Position numbers and translations under genes: made by a program. Below are positions 57,686-64,000 of a stretch of 64,000 bases of DNA, piece after piece. Source of the stretch: Undibacterium sp. CCC3.4 (lineage in GTDB: Bacteria; Pseudomonadota; Gammaproteobacteria; Burkholderiales; Burkholderiaceae_D); NCBI RefSeq assembly GCF_034347425.1, contig NZ_CP133779.1, forward strand, positions 1,736,001 through 1,800,000, given 5' to 3'. The notes under the pieces are model-generated. The model was not told the origin of the DNA, did not search any database, and saw nothing but the letters and a program-made list of their open reading frames with translations. The first letter of the stretch is position 1; each line of letters starts with the position of its first letter.

Positions 57686-58301
57686 TATCTCTACTTTGTC
57701 CCACGCACCCGCCGGTAACCGTTACTTCGTGCGCGAACACCATCCGGAAAACGGTACCTTGCTCGGTTTCTGGCTCTACCTGATGAGCGATTGCCTGATC
57801 TTCGCCTGTCTGTTCGCTACCTATGCGGTACTCGGTCGTAACTACGCCGGCGGTCCTACCGGTGCCGAATTGTTTGATTTGCCACTGGTGGCGGTTAACA
57901 CTTCGCTGCTCTTGCTGTCGTCGATCACCTACGGCTTTGCCATGTTGGAAGCGCAGAAAGATCGTTTGCGCAATACCATGCTGTGGTTGGCTGTCACCGG
58001 CTTGCTCGGTGCCGGATTCATCTATTTTGAGTTGTATGAATTCGTGCATCTGATACAAGAAGGTGCCGGTCCACAGCGCAGCGGCTTTTTGACCTCCTTC
58101 TTTGCCCTCGTCGGTACCCATGGTTTGCACGTCAGTTTCGGTATTATCTGGCTCATCACTTTGCTGTTCCAATTGAAAAAGCATGGCTTGAGCACCGAGA
58201 ATCGTCGTCGCTTGATGTGTTTGTCGATGTTCTGGCATTTCCTTGACGTGATCTGGATCGGCGTCTTCACCTTTGTCTACTTGATGGGAGTATTGCCATG
58301 A
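57678..58301 (+). CDS. cyoC: Cytochrome bo ubiquinol oxidase subunit III
   Basis: A 207-residue COX3-like subunit with five membrane helices, the usual number for quinol oxidases. Typical features are [20 protein letters not shown] and [15 protein letters not shown]. It stabilises the core enzyme. It overlaps cyoB by 8 bases and cyoD by 4. Confidence 0.95.
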   Translation: MSDISTLSHAPAGNRYFVREHHPENGTLLGFWLYLMSDCLIFACLFATYAVLGRNYAGGPTGAELFDLPLVAVNTSLLLLSSITYGFAMLEAQKDRLRNTMLWLAVTGLLGAGFIYFELYEFVHLIQEGAGPQRSGFLTSFFALVGTHGLHVSFGIIWLITLLFQLKKHGLSTENRRRLMCLSMFWHFLDVIWIGVFTFVYLMGVLP

Positions 58302-58747
58302 GCGCACATCACGACACGGCCGACCACGGCCAGCACCACGGCCATGCTGGGCATGGTGAGCATGCTGACCACGGCAGTTTGAAAACCTATGCGACCGGCT
58401 TTATCCTGGCCGTGATACTCACCGCCATTCCATTTTGGCTGGTGATGGGCAAAGTGTTTGATAAATCGAGCACGACCGGATTTATCTTGCTTGCCTTCGC
58501 GGCGGTGCAAATCGTCGTGCACATGGTGTATTTTCTGCACATGAATACCAAGTCAGAAGGTGGTTGGACCATGCTGGCGCTGTTGTTTACCATTATGGTG
58601 GTGGTGATTATGTTGGCCGGTTCCCTGTGGGTCATGTATCACCTCAATAATAATATGATGCCGGGTGCCAATCATGAAACGACACCGGAATCGATACACA
58701 TCAGCACGCCCGTCGAACCTATGAAAAACATGAACACCATGCCATGA
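58298..58747 (+). CDS. cyoD: Cytochrome bo ubiquinol oxidase subunit IV, His-rich N terminus
   Basis: A 149-residue subunit IV with three membrane helices (VQIVVHMVYFLHMN is characteristic). E. coli CyoD has about 109 residues; this protein is longer at both ends. The first 27 residues contain about nine histidines in HHGHAGHGEHADHG-type spacing, which could bind copper or another metal. It overlaps cyoC and the SURF1-like gene by 4 bases each. Confidence 0.92.
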   Translation: MSAHHDTADHGQHHGHAGHGEHADHGSLKTYATGFILAVILTAIPFWLVMGKVFDKSSTTGFILLAFAAVQIVVHMVYFLHMNTKSEGGWTMLALLFTIMVVVIMLAGSLWVMYHLNNNMMPGANHETTPESIHISTPVEPMKNMNTMP

Positions 58748-59568
58748 GTTTGCCTTCTGAGATAGCCGTTTCCGCTACGGCGGAAGCGCTGCTCGATCAA
58801 CCCCGCTCCCGGTTTGCGCGCAGCTTGCTCGCAATCTGTGCGGGGTTGTTATTTTTGTGCTTTCTTGGTTTGGGCAGTTGGCAAGTCCAACGCCTGAGCT
58901 GGAAGTTGCAACTGATCGAACGCGTGACGCAACGCGTGCATGCGCCGGCATTAGCCGCGCCGGAACCGGCCGAGTGGCCGCAGATCAGCGCTGCCAGCCA
59001 TGAATACCTGCATGTAAACGTGCGTGGCAAGCTGCTGCCGCAGTACACCAGTTTATCGCTGGCATCGACCGAACTCGGCGGCGGCTTCTGGGTGATGACA
59101 CCGTTACGTGATGCCGGAGGACGGACTTTTTTCATTAACCGCGGCTTCATTCCCAGCGCCGGGGCGCAGCAATTCCTCGCTGATCAACGGCAGCAGCCGG
59201 AGCAGCCTGCCGTGGTGCTCGGTTTACTGCGTCTGAGCGAACCGGGTGGTGGCTTTCTGAGGCATAACGATGCCCGCGCCGAACGTTGGTTTTCACGCGA
59301 TGTCGCGGCCTTGGCCAGCTTTCATGGCTTGAGTGCGGTCGCACCATTCTTCATCGATGCCGACCGCAGCACAGCCGCTGCGGCCCTTGTGTCCGAACCG
59401 GTGGCTGGCTTGACCGTGATTCATTTCCATAACAATCATCTGGTGTATGCGCTGACTTGGTATGCTTTGGCTGCGATGGTAGCCGCCGGCTATCTGTTTG
59501 TCGCACGCGCCGACCGCCGTCTGCGCCGTCAGCAAGGGGGCAGCGCGCATGAAACTATCGATTCCTGA
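58744..59568 (+). CDS. SURF1-like oxidase assembly protein
   Basis: A 274-residue SURF1 family protein, with a membrane helix at each end (about 25-45 and 235-255) and a periplasmic domain between them. Family motifs: LGSWQVQRLSWKLQLIERV, GGGFWVMTPLRDAGGRTFFI and NRGFIP. SURF1 aids haem a insertion in aa3 oxidases; here it is coupled by a 4-base overlap to a bo-type oxidase. No haem O synthase gene (cyoE) is in the window. Confidence 0.9.
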   Translation: MSLPSEIAVSATAEALLDQPRSRFARSLLAICAGLLFLCFLGLGSWQVQRLSWKLQLIERVTQRVHAPALAAPEPAEWPQISAASHEYLHVNVRGKLLPQYTSLSLASTELGGGFWVMTPLRDAGGRTFFINRGFIPSAGAQQFLADQRQQPEQPAVVLGLLRLSEPGGGFLRHNDARAERWFSRDVAALASFHGLSAVAPFFIDADRSTAAAALVSEPVAGLTVIHFHNNHLVYALTWYALAAMVAAGYLFVARADRRLRRQQGGSAHETIDS

Positions 59569-60862
59569 CCTGGTCAGCAGTGCCACCAACGCGCGCCTGA
59601 TGCCCGGTTTTGACAGATCTACCGGTCATAAAAACATGTTGCAGCTGATACACCTGCGCTGGATTGCCGTGTTCGGTCAAATGTCGACGATCGCCTTGGT
59701 CACGCTCGGTTTCGGCATGCAGTTGCCCTTGCTGCCTTTGCTATATGTCTTGGCGGCGTTGATTACCTTTAATATCGGCAGTCACTTGCGTTGGCATGAA
59801 GAGGTCAGCGTCTCGAATCGAGAATTGTTTTTGGCCATGCTGGTAGACGTGGCAATACTGACGGCACAGTTGTATCTGTGCGGCGGAACCAGTAATCCCT
59901 TCGCTTTTTTGTACCTGCTGCAGATCATTCTTGGTGCCATGTTGTTGCAAGCGCGTTCGACTTGGTTGATCGTTGTCATTACCAGTGCCTGCTTGTTTGC
60001 GCTGTCGTTCTTCAATGTCCCTCTACAATGGCCGGCCGGACAGTTCAACAGTGTTTCCGAGTTATACCGCGATGGCATGATCATTTGCTTCGTGCTCAAT
60101 GCTGCCCTGCTGGTGTTTTTTCTGACTCGTATCAGCGCCAATTTGCGCAGTCGCGATGCCGAACTGGCCATGCTGCAGCAGCAAGCCATCGCCGAGGAAC
60201 ATATCGTCAGGATGGGTTTGCTCGCTTCCGGTGCCGCCCATGAACTCGGCACACCGCTGGCGACGCTGGCGGTCATACTGGGTGATTGGCGGCGCATGCC
60301 GAGCTTGAACCAAGATCCGGAACTGCTCGAAGAAATCAGCGAGATGCAAAGACAGATACAGCGTTGCAAGAGCATAGTCAGCGGCGTTCTGTTATCTGCT
60401 GGTGAAGCACGTGGCGAGTCGGCGCTCAAAACCACATTGCATACTTTCGTGCGCGAAGTCGTGGAGGAGTTTCGCGCCACACGTCCGGTCCTTGAATTTT
60501 ATTTCGATAACCAAATTGTCGATGACCTACCTATGGTCAGCGATTCCGTACTCAAGCAAATGATCTGCAATTTGCTCGACAATGCGCTCGAAGCTTCCCC
60601 TTCTTGGGTGGCGTTGGCGGTCGCCTGTCTCAATGGCCAACTGCAAATCGTCGTCAGTGATCATGGTGCCGGGTTTGCCTCGACCATACTCGATACCCTA
60701 GGTCAACCTTATCAGTCGACCAAAGGGCGGCCCGGCAGTGGGCTGGGAATCTTCTTTGTCGTCAATGTGGTGCGCAAATTAGGTGGCACGATTGAGGCGC
60801 GCAACGGCACCGCCGGCGCAATTGTCACGATTCTGCTACCCTTGTCAGGATTCATCTTATAA
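59549..60862 (+). CDS. Redox sensor histidine kinase, RegB/PrrB type
   Basis: A 437-residue kinase with about six membrane helices. It has the RegB hallmark quinone-associated loop GGTSNPF at residues 112-118. The H-box is GAAHELGTPLATLAV with phospho-acceptor His 231. Cys 273 in IQRCKSIV matches the position of the redox-active cysteine of RegB. The ATPase part ends with GSGLGIFFVVNVV. ATG 59549 overlaps the SURF1-like gene by 20 bases. A longer frame from 59498 is less likely. It pairs with the regulator just downstream. Confidence 0.92.
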   Translation: MKLSIPDLVSSATNARLMPGFDRSTGHKNMLQLIHLRWIAVFGQMSTIALVTLGFGMQLPLLPLLYVLAALITFNIGSHLRWHEEVSVSNRELFLAMLVDVAILTAQLYLCGGTSNPFAFLYLLQIILGAMLLQARSTWLIVVITSACLFALSFFNVPLQWPAGQFNSVSELYRDGMIICFVLNAALLVFFLTRISANLRSRDAELAMLQQQAIAEEHIVRMGLLASGAAHELGTPLATLAVILGDWRRMPSLNQDPELLEEISEMQRQIQRCKSIVSGVLLSAGEARGESALKTTLHTFVREVVEEFRATRPVLEFYFDNQIVDDLPMVSDSVLKQMICNLLDNALEASPSWVALAVACLNGQLQIVVSDHGAGFASTILDTLGQPYQSTKGRPGSGLGIFFVVNVVRKLGGTIEARNGTAGAIVTILLPLSGFIL

Positions 60863-60876
60863 GAGGTAAGTGTATT

Positions 60877-61413
60877 ATGCCGTCCCATCGTCTGTTGCTC
60901 ATCATTGAAGACGATACCGCATTCGCCCGCACGCTGGTGCGCTCGTTCGAACGACGCGAATATACTGTCCTGCATGCAGTGAGCTTGGAACAAACCGAGG
61001 CCTTGCTGCTGCTGCATAAGCCGCAGTATGCCGTGGTCGATTTGAAAATCAGCGGTCATGCGTCCGGCTTAGCTTGCGTGCAGCTATTGCATCAGCATAA
61101 TCCCGCCATGCTGATTGTGGTGCTGACCGGTTTTGCCAGCATTGCCACCGCAGTAGAAGCCGTCAAGCTTGGTGCCTGCCAGTATTTGGCCAAGCCTTCC
61201 AATACCGATGACATCGAAATGGCTTTCGGGCATGTTGCTGGCGTTGCCGCGCCCGAATTGACGGCGCGCGCGACCTCGATCAAGACCTTGGAATGGGAAC
61301 GCATTCATGAAGTATTGGTAGAAACCGACTTCAATATTTCAGAAGCGGCGCGCCGACTCGGTATGCATCGGCGCACATTGGCGCGCAAACTAGGCAAGCA
61401 ACAGGTGAAATAA
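60877..61413 (+). CDS. Redox response regulator, RegA/PrrA type
   Basis: A 178-residue regulator with a REC domain (acidic Asp 12/13, phospho-acceptor Asp 55, Lys 106) and a Fis-type helix-turn-helix at the C terminus (SEAARRLGMHRRTLARKLGK). That HTH is the conserved signature of RegA/PrrA/ActR. It lies 14 bases after the kinase gene. The pair probably adjusts oxidase expression to quinone or oxygen state, with the linked cyo operon the obvious candidate target. Confidence 0.93.
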   Translation: MPSHRLLLIIEDDTAFARTLVRSFERREYTVLHAVSLEQTEALLLLHKPQYAVVDLKISGHASGLACVQLLHQHNPAMLIVVLTGFASIATAVEAVKLGACQYLAKPSNTDDIEMAFGHVAGVAAPELTARATSIKTLEWERIHEVLVETDFNISEAARRLGMHRRTLARKLGKQQVK

Positions 61414-61518
61414 GCGCCGTGCCGGCAATTGTCTGCAATCTAAGCCGCGCGCAAGCGGCTTGATCGCCTATACTAAGGTAACGCTTGCATTCGCTGGTGT
61501 TTTTTCAGGAGCAAGATC

Positions 61519-61650
61519 ATGAGTAAAGTCGTCAAAACGAATAAAGAAAGTAAGAAACAAGCTTTATTGTCGCCGAAAGAAAAGAAAGCGGCCAAAGATG
61601 CGAAAAAGAGCAACTCTACCGCAGTCGGCGGTGCTTGGAAGCCAAGCTGA
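61519..61650 (+). CDS. Small lysine-rich protein, 43 residues
   Basis: A short open frame from ATG 61519 with a good ribosome site (CAGGAGCAAG). The product is very basic: more than a quarter of the residues are Lys (KKQALLSPKEKKAAKDAKK), and it ends GGAWKPS. No membrane segment or cysteine. I do not recognise it; the strong ribosome site and independent position after regA favour a real gene. Nucleic-acid binding is conceivable from charge only. Confidence 0.55.
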   Translation: MSKVVKTNKESKKQALLSPKEKKAAKDAKKSNSTAVGGAWKPS

Positions 61651-61753
61651 CAGACTTGTTTCTACACCGCGCTGCCTCGCTCGATGGGCATGCGTCGCCG
61701 CGGTGTAGCGCTGCATCCGTTACAGGGCGTGGTGACATGCAGTTCAGAACTGT

Positions 61754-62446
61754 TTAATGAACTAATTTAATCAGCAAGCCGCCGATCAGGCTTGTTTGCA
61801 GTATCCCTACGCCGACGGCCCAGCGTATTAATTCGCTTTTTAGCTCGGCAATTTTCTGATCGATTGTGGCATCGAGTCTGGCTTCCAGATTATCAATCTT
61901 TGCATCGAGTCTGGCTTCCAGATTATCAATCTTTGCATCGAGTCTGGACTCAATGTGATCAATTTTTGCCTCGAGTTTGGCCTCAACTTGATCAATCTTT
62001 GTATCGAGTTTGGCCTCAACTTGATCAATCTTTGCCTCGAGTTTGGCCTCAACTTGATCAATCTTTGCATTGAGTTTGGCCTCAACTTGATCAATCTTTG
62101 CACTGAGTTTGGCCTCAACTTGATCAATCTTTGCACTGAGTTTGGCCTCAACTTGATCAATCTTTGTATCGAGTTTGGCCTCAACTTGATCAATCTTTGC
62201 ATCTAAATTATCAATTTTTGTCTCGAGCTTATCCATCCGTGCATCGAGCTTATTCAAGGTGGTTTGCAGCGCAAGGAAATACTGCCCGATATCGACCTTG
62301 TGACAAAATTGTTCAGTAATTTTTTTGTCTTCGGCATCGATTGCTTCGACCAGTAAAGCTGCGTGGACTTTGGCTTGGTTAGTCGGCACTCCGGTATTTT
62401 CCAGAGATTCGACCATTTTCAGCGTATCAAACAGACAGGTAGACAT
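61754..62446 (-). CDS. Hendecad-repeat coiled-coil membrane protein (DUF1640-like)
   Basis: A 230-residue protein. The N terminus (FDTLKMVESLENTGVPTNQA) resembles DUF1640/CCDC90-type proteins. Residues about 70-200 are nearly pure 11-residue repeats of the form xAKIDQVEAKL, a hendecad coiled coil. The C terminus has one membrane helix (about 207-227, WAVGVGILQTSLIGGLLIKL). It is probably an oligomeric rod anchored in the inner membrane. Function unknown. The repeats are also near-identical at DNA level. Confidence 0.8.
   Translation of the reverse strand: MSTCLFDTLKMVESLENTGVPTNQAKVHAALLVEAIDAEDKKITEQFCHKVDIGQYFLALQTTLNKLDARMDKLETKIDNLDAKIDQVEAKLDTKIDQVEAKLSAKIDQVEAKLSAKIDQVEAKLNAKIDQVEAKLEAKIDQVEAKLDTKIDQVEAKLEAKIDHIESRLDAKIDNLEARLDAKIDNLEARLDATIDQKIAELKSELIRWAVGVGILQTSLIGGLLIKLVH
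61871..62213. repeat. 33-bp tandem repeats inside the coiled-coil gene
   Basis: About ten units of 33 bases, most sharing TCAACTTGATCAATCTTTG followed by a variable codon and GAGTTTGGCC on the plus strand. Each of the core units contains the palindrome TTGATCAA. The two or three units at the left end (61871-61960) have diverged to a CCAGATTATCAA form. Unit length is a multiple of three, so copy-number change keeps the frame. Confidence 0.85.
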
Positions 62447-62538
62447 ACAGACTCCGAGCTAACGCGATTTCATCGCGCTCATAAGTCTATTGTATGAAAT
62501 TTTTCGGAAAAATAAAACTGCTGCCGACCAGCGGTCGA

Positions 62539-63378
62539 TCAGACTGCGCGCGCTTGTCCGCCGGAAACTCTTTCGTGGCCCGGCAGGTCGCGCCAACTGC
62601 TCACTGAGGTAAAGCCAGCCGCTGACAGCAAATCGCGCACGGCGGCAGCTTGGTCGTAGCCGTGTTCGAGCAAGAGCCAACCGTCGGGACTGAGATGGGC
62701 GCGTGCAGCACCGATGATGTGACGGTAAGCGAGCAAACCATCGCCATGATCGGTCAGTGCATCGAGCGGTTCAAAGCGCAAATCGCCTTGGCTCAGATGG
62801 GGGTCGCCGGCGACGATATAGGGTGGGTTGCTGACGATGCTTGCGAAGCGGCGAGTGCTGACGGCAGCAAACCAATCACTGTGCAGCAGTTCGAGTTCGG
62901 TCTGTGGCAGCAGTTCTTGCGCATTCTGGCGTGCTACATCGAGCGCCGCCATGCTACGATCGAGCGCCGTCACGCTCAAATCGCTGCGTTGGCTGGCGAT
63001 AGCAATGGCGATGGCACCGGAGCCAGTACCCAGGTCGAGCAGGGTGGAATGCGGTGCCGCGTGGGCCAAGGCCAAGTCGACTAATAATTCGGTATCGGCG
63101 CGCGGGATCAATACTGCCGGCGTGGTGTGAAAAGACAGCCCGTAAAATTCGCGCCTGCCAGTCAGGTAGGCGATCGGTTCACCGGCTTGCCGCCGCCTTA
63201 CCAAGGCTTCAAATTGCGCCGCTTGGCTGGTACTGAGCAGGGTTTCCGAGCGCGTGATCAATTCAATCCGTGACAGGCCGCTGGCATGCATGAGTAAGCT
63301 GCGCGCCTCGAGCCGCTCAAGTGGCGCACTGCGTTCGCAGGCGGCAACGCTGGCCGGAACGGGCACGCAGTACTGCAT
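62539..63378 (-). CDS. prmC: Release factor glutamine methyltransferase
   Basis: Methylates the GGQ glutamine of peptide release factors. The 279-residue protein has the helical N-terminal domain with AYLTGRREFYGLSF, the AdoMet motif LLDLGTGSGAIAIAIA, and the catalytic NPPYI. Length is normal. In many relatives prmC lies with prfA, but here it follows dsbB with a 1-base overlap. Confidence 0.95.
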   Translation of the reverse strand: MQYCVPVPASVAACERSAPLERLEARSLLMHASGLSRIELITRSETLLSTSQAAQFEALVRRRQAGEPIAYLTGRREFYGLSFHTTPAVLIPRADTELLVDLALAHAAPHSTLLDLGTGSGAIAIAIASQRSDLSVTALDRSMAALDVARQNAQELLPQTELELLHSDWFAAVSTRRFASIVSNPPYIVAGDPHLSQGDLRFEPLDALTDHGDGLLAYRHIIGAARAHLSPDGWLLLEHGYDQAAAVRDLLSAAGFTSVSSWRDLPGHERVSGGQARAV

Positions 63379-63878
63379 CAGCGGTGCCGTCCAAACAAGC
63401 CGGTTTTTTCACGCGAGAAAAACAGAAAAAGCAAAGTTATTGTAATAGCGCAAAACCATAACAGCGCCCACGCCGGCACCGACAACCCGAGGGTAGGCGG
63501 GTAGGGGGTATCGCACAAACCGTCGGCACGGAACAGGGTCGGCCACCACTGCGAAAGAAAAATTTTATTAAGGCCGGTTTCCAGCGGATCGATGCCACAT
63601 GATAATTCCGGGTTGGCCAATAAATGTACATGTTTGGCCGCCATCCCTACGCCGGTGAAAGCCGCCAGCGTTGCCAAGCCAATACTGACGCGGCGCGCAC
63701 CGCGCGGCATGGCCGCGGCGATTAAGCAAAACAGGGCAATGGCGAGAAAAGCATAGCGCTGCATCACGCACCAAGGGCAAGGCAGCATGTGCTTGACCAC
63801 TTGCAGATACAGTGCAGCAGCGATGAGTGCGACGCAAACGGTGGCAATGCCGAGTAAAACAGGTTTCGAAGAATGCAT
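63378..63878 (-). CDS. dsbB: Disulfide bond formation protein B
   Basis: Inner-membrane oxidase that recharges DsbA and passes electrons to quinone. The 166-residue protein has four membrane helices. The first cysteine pair is Cys 34/Cys 37 in PCPWC. The second pair is Cys 94 (SCGIDPLE) and Cys 122 (GLCDTP). All four catalytic cysteines are therefore present. The gene overlaps prmC by one base. Confidence 0.94.
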   Translation of the reverse strand: MHSSKPVLLGIATVCVALIAAALYLQVVKHMLPCPWCVMQRYAFLAIALFCLIAAAMPRGARRVSIGLATLAAFTGVGMAAKHVHLLANPELSCGIDPLETGLNKIFLSQWWPTLFRADGLCDTPYPPTLGLSVPAWALLWFCAITITLLFLFFSREKTGLFGRHR

Positions 63879-64000
63879 GGAGGGTCGTCCGGAAAATGAG
63901 AGCGGTTGCCAGCTTACACTCTTTTAAAAGCGTATGCTCACGCGAAGGCTCAGGTTAGCGAGGATAGGCTTGCCCCGAAGTATTTATTGTTCGCCTAATT
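63879..64000. other. Non-coding end of window upstream of dsbB
   Basis: The last 122 bases hold no recognisable gene on either strand. They should contain the dsbB promoter, but no convincing -35/-10 pair was seen. Confidence 0.4.

Noticed and set aside
61792..62206. Plus-strand open frames across the 33-bp repeats
   Set aside because: They stay open only because a 33-base repeat preserves every frame. The minus-strand frame has the sensible N terminus, hendecad coiled coil and membrane helix.
61871..62213. Possible CRISPR array
   Set aside because: The 33-base units are contiguous with no unique spacers and lie in frame inside a coding sequence.

Overview
The window reads as chromosome of a betaproteobacterium of the Burkholderiales, most likely Oxalobacteraceae (an Undibacterium- or Janthinobacterium-like organism). 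This is inferred from gene order and protein flavour: mlaFEDACB, an ABC exporter, an IbaG/BolA-like gene, murA, the complete histidine operon, hinT and tatABC in one direction, then petABC-sspA-sspB. It is mostly core genome; nearly every gene is intact and tightly packed. No rRNA, prophage or CRISPR array is visible. There is one tRNA and one complete insertion sequence.

Layout. 1-2.9 kb: 3' end of gltB, then gltD (glutamate synthase), closed by a strong terminator. 3.1-7.1 kb: mla operon for outer-membrane lipid asymmetry. 7.2-9.2 kb: two-gene ABC exporter and a BolA-family gene. 9.2-18.1 kb: murA and hisG-D-C-B-H-A-F-I-E, with a solitary DNA methyltransferase between hisD and hisC. 18.1-20.1 kb: hinT and tatABC. 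20.1-23.2 kb: DUF2461 gene, membrane-anchored HtrA protease, Nif3-like gene, mscL. 23.4-27.7 kb: cytochrome bc1 (petABC), sspA, sspB. 27.7-28.9 kb: tRNA-Thr(UGU) and a gene-poor stretch with one zinc-ribbon gene. 28.9-33.8 kb: molybdenum hydroxylase operon with XdhC and a divergent AraC-type regulator. 33.9-40.4 kb: S9 peptidase, then a sensor kinase overlapping a REC-PAS-PAS-GGDEF-EAL protein. 40.4-41.3 kb: ubiX and grxD. 41.5-44.4 kb: AcoR-like sigma-54 activator facing a truncated aldehyde dehydrogenase behind a sigma-54-type promoter. 44.5-48 kb: tex and an alpha/beta hydrolase. 48-51.7 kb: four-gene envelope operon (COG3014-like lipoprotein, YcfL-like, LpoB-like, CsgG/LpoB-like). 51.7-53.1 kb: IS4-family element lodged in that operon's terminator. 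53.2-61.4 kb: MFS transporter, cyoABCD, SURF1-like gene and a RegB/RegA-type redox pair. 61.5-63.9 kb: small basic protein, hendecad coiled-coil protein, prmC and dsbB.

How the genes work together. Several blocks serve the envelope: Mla lipid transport, MurA, Tat export, HtrA, MscL, LpoB-like proteins and DsbB. The respiratory genes form two branches from quinol, bc1 and a bo-type oxidase; the second sits with a RegBA-type system that could tune it to redox state. The Tat genes are relevant to the molybdenum enzyme, which carries a twin-arginine signal.

No wholly new system can be claimed. The items most worth checking are the methyltransferase inside the his operon, the IS inside a terminator loop, the decayed aldehyde dehydrogenase with surviving regulator and promoter, AraC-type direct repeats before the molybdenum operon, the envelope lipoprotein operon, and the 11-residue repeat membrane protein.
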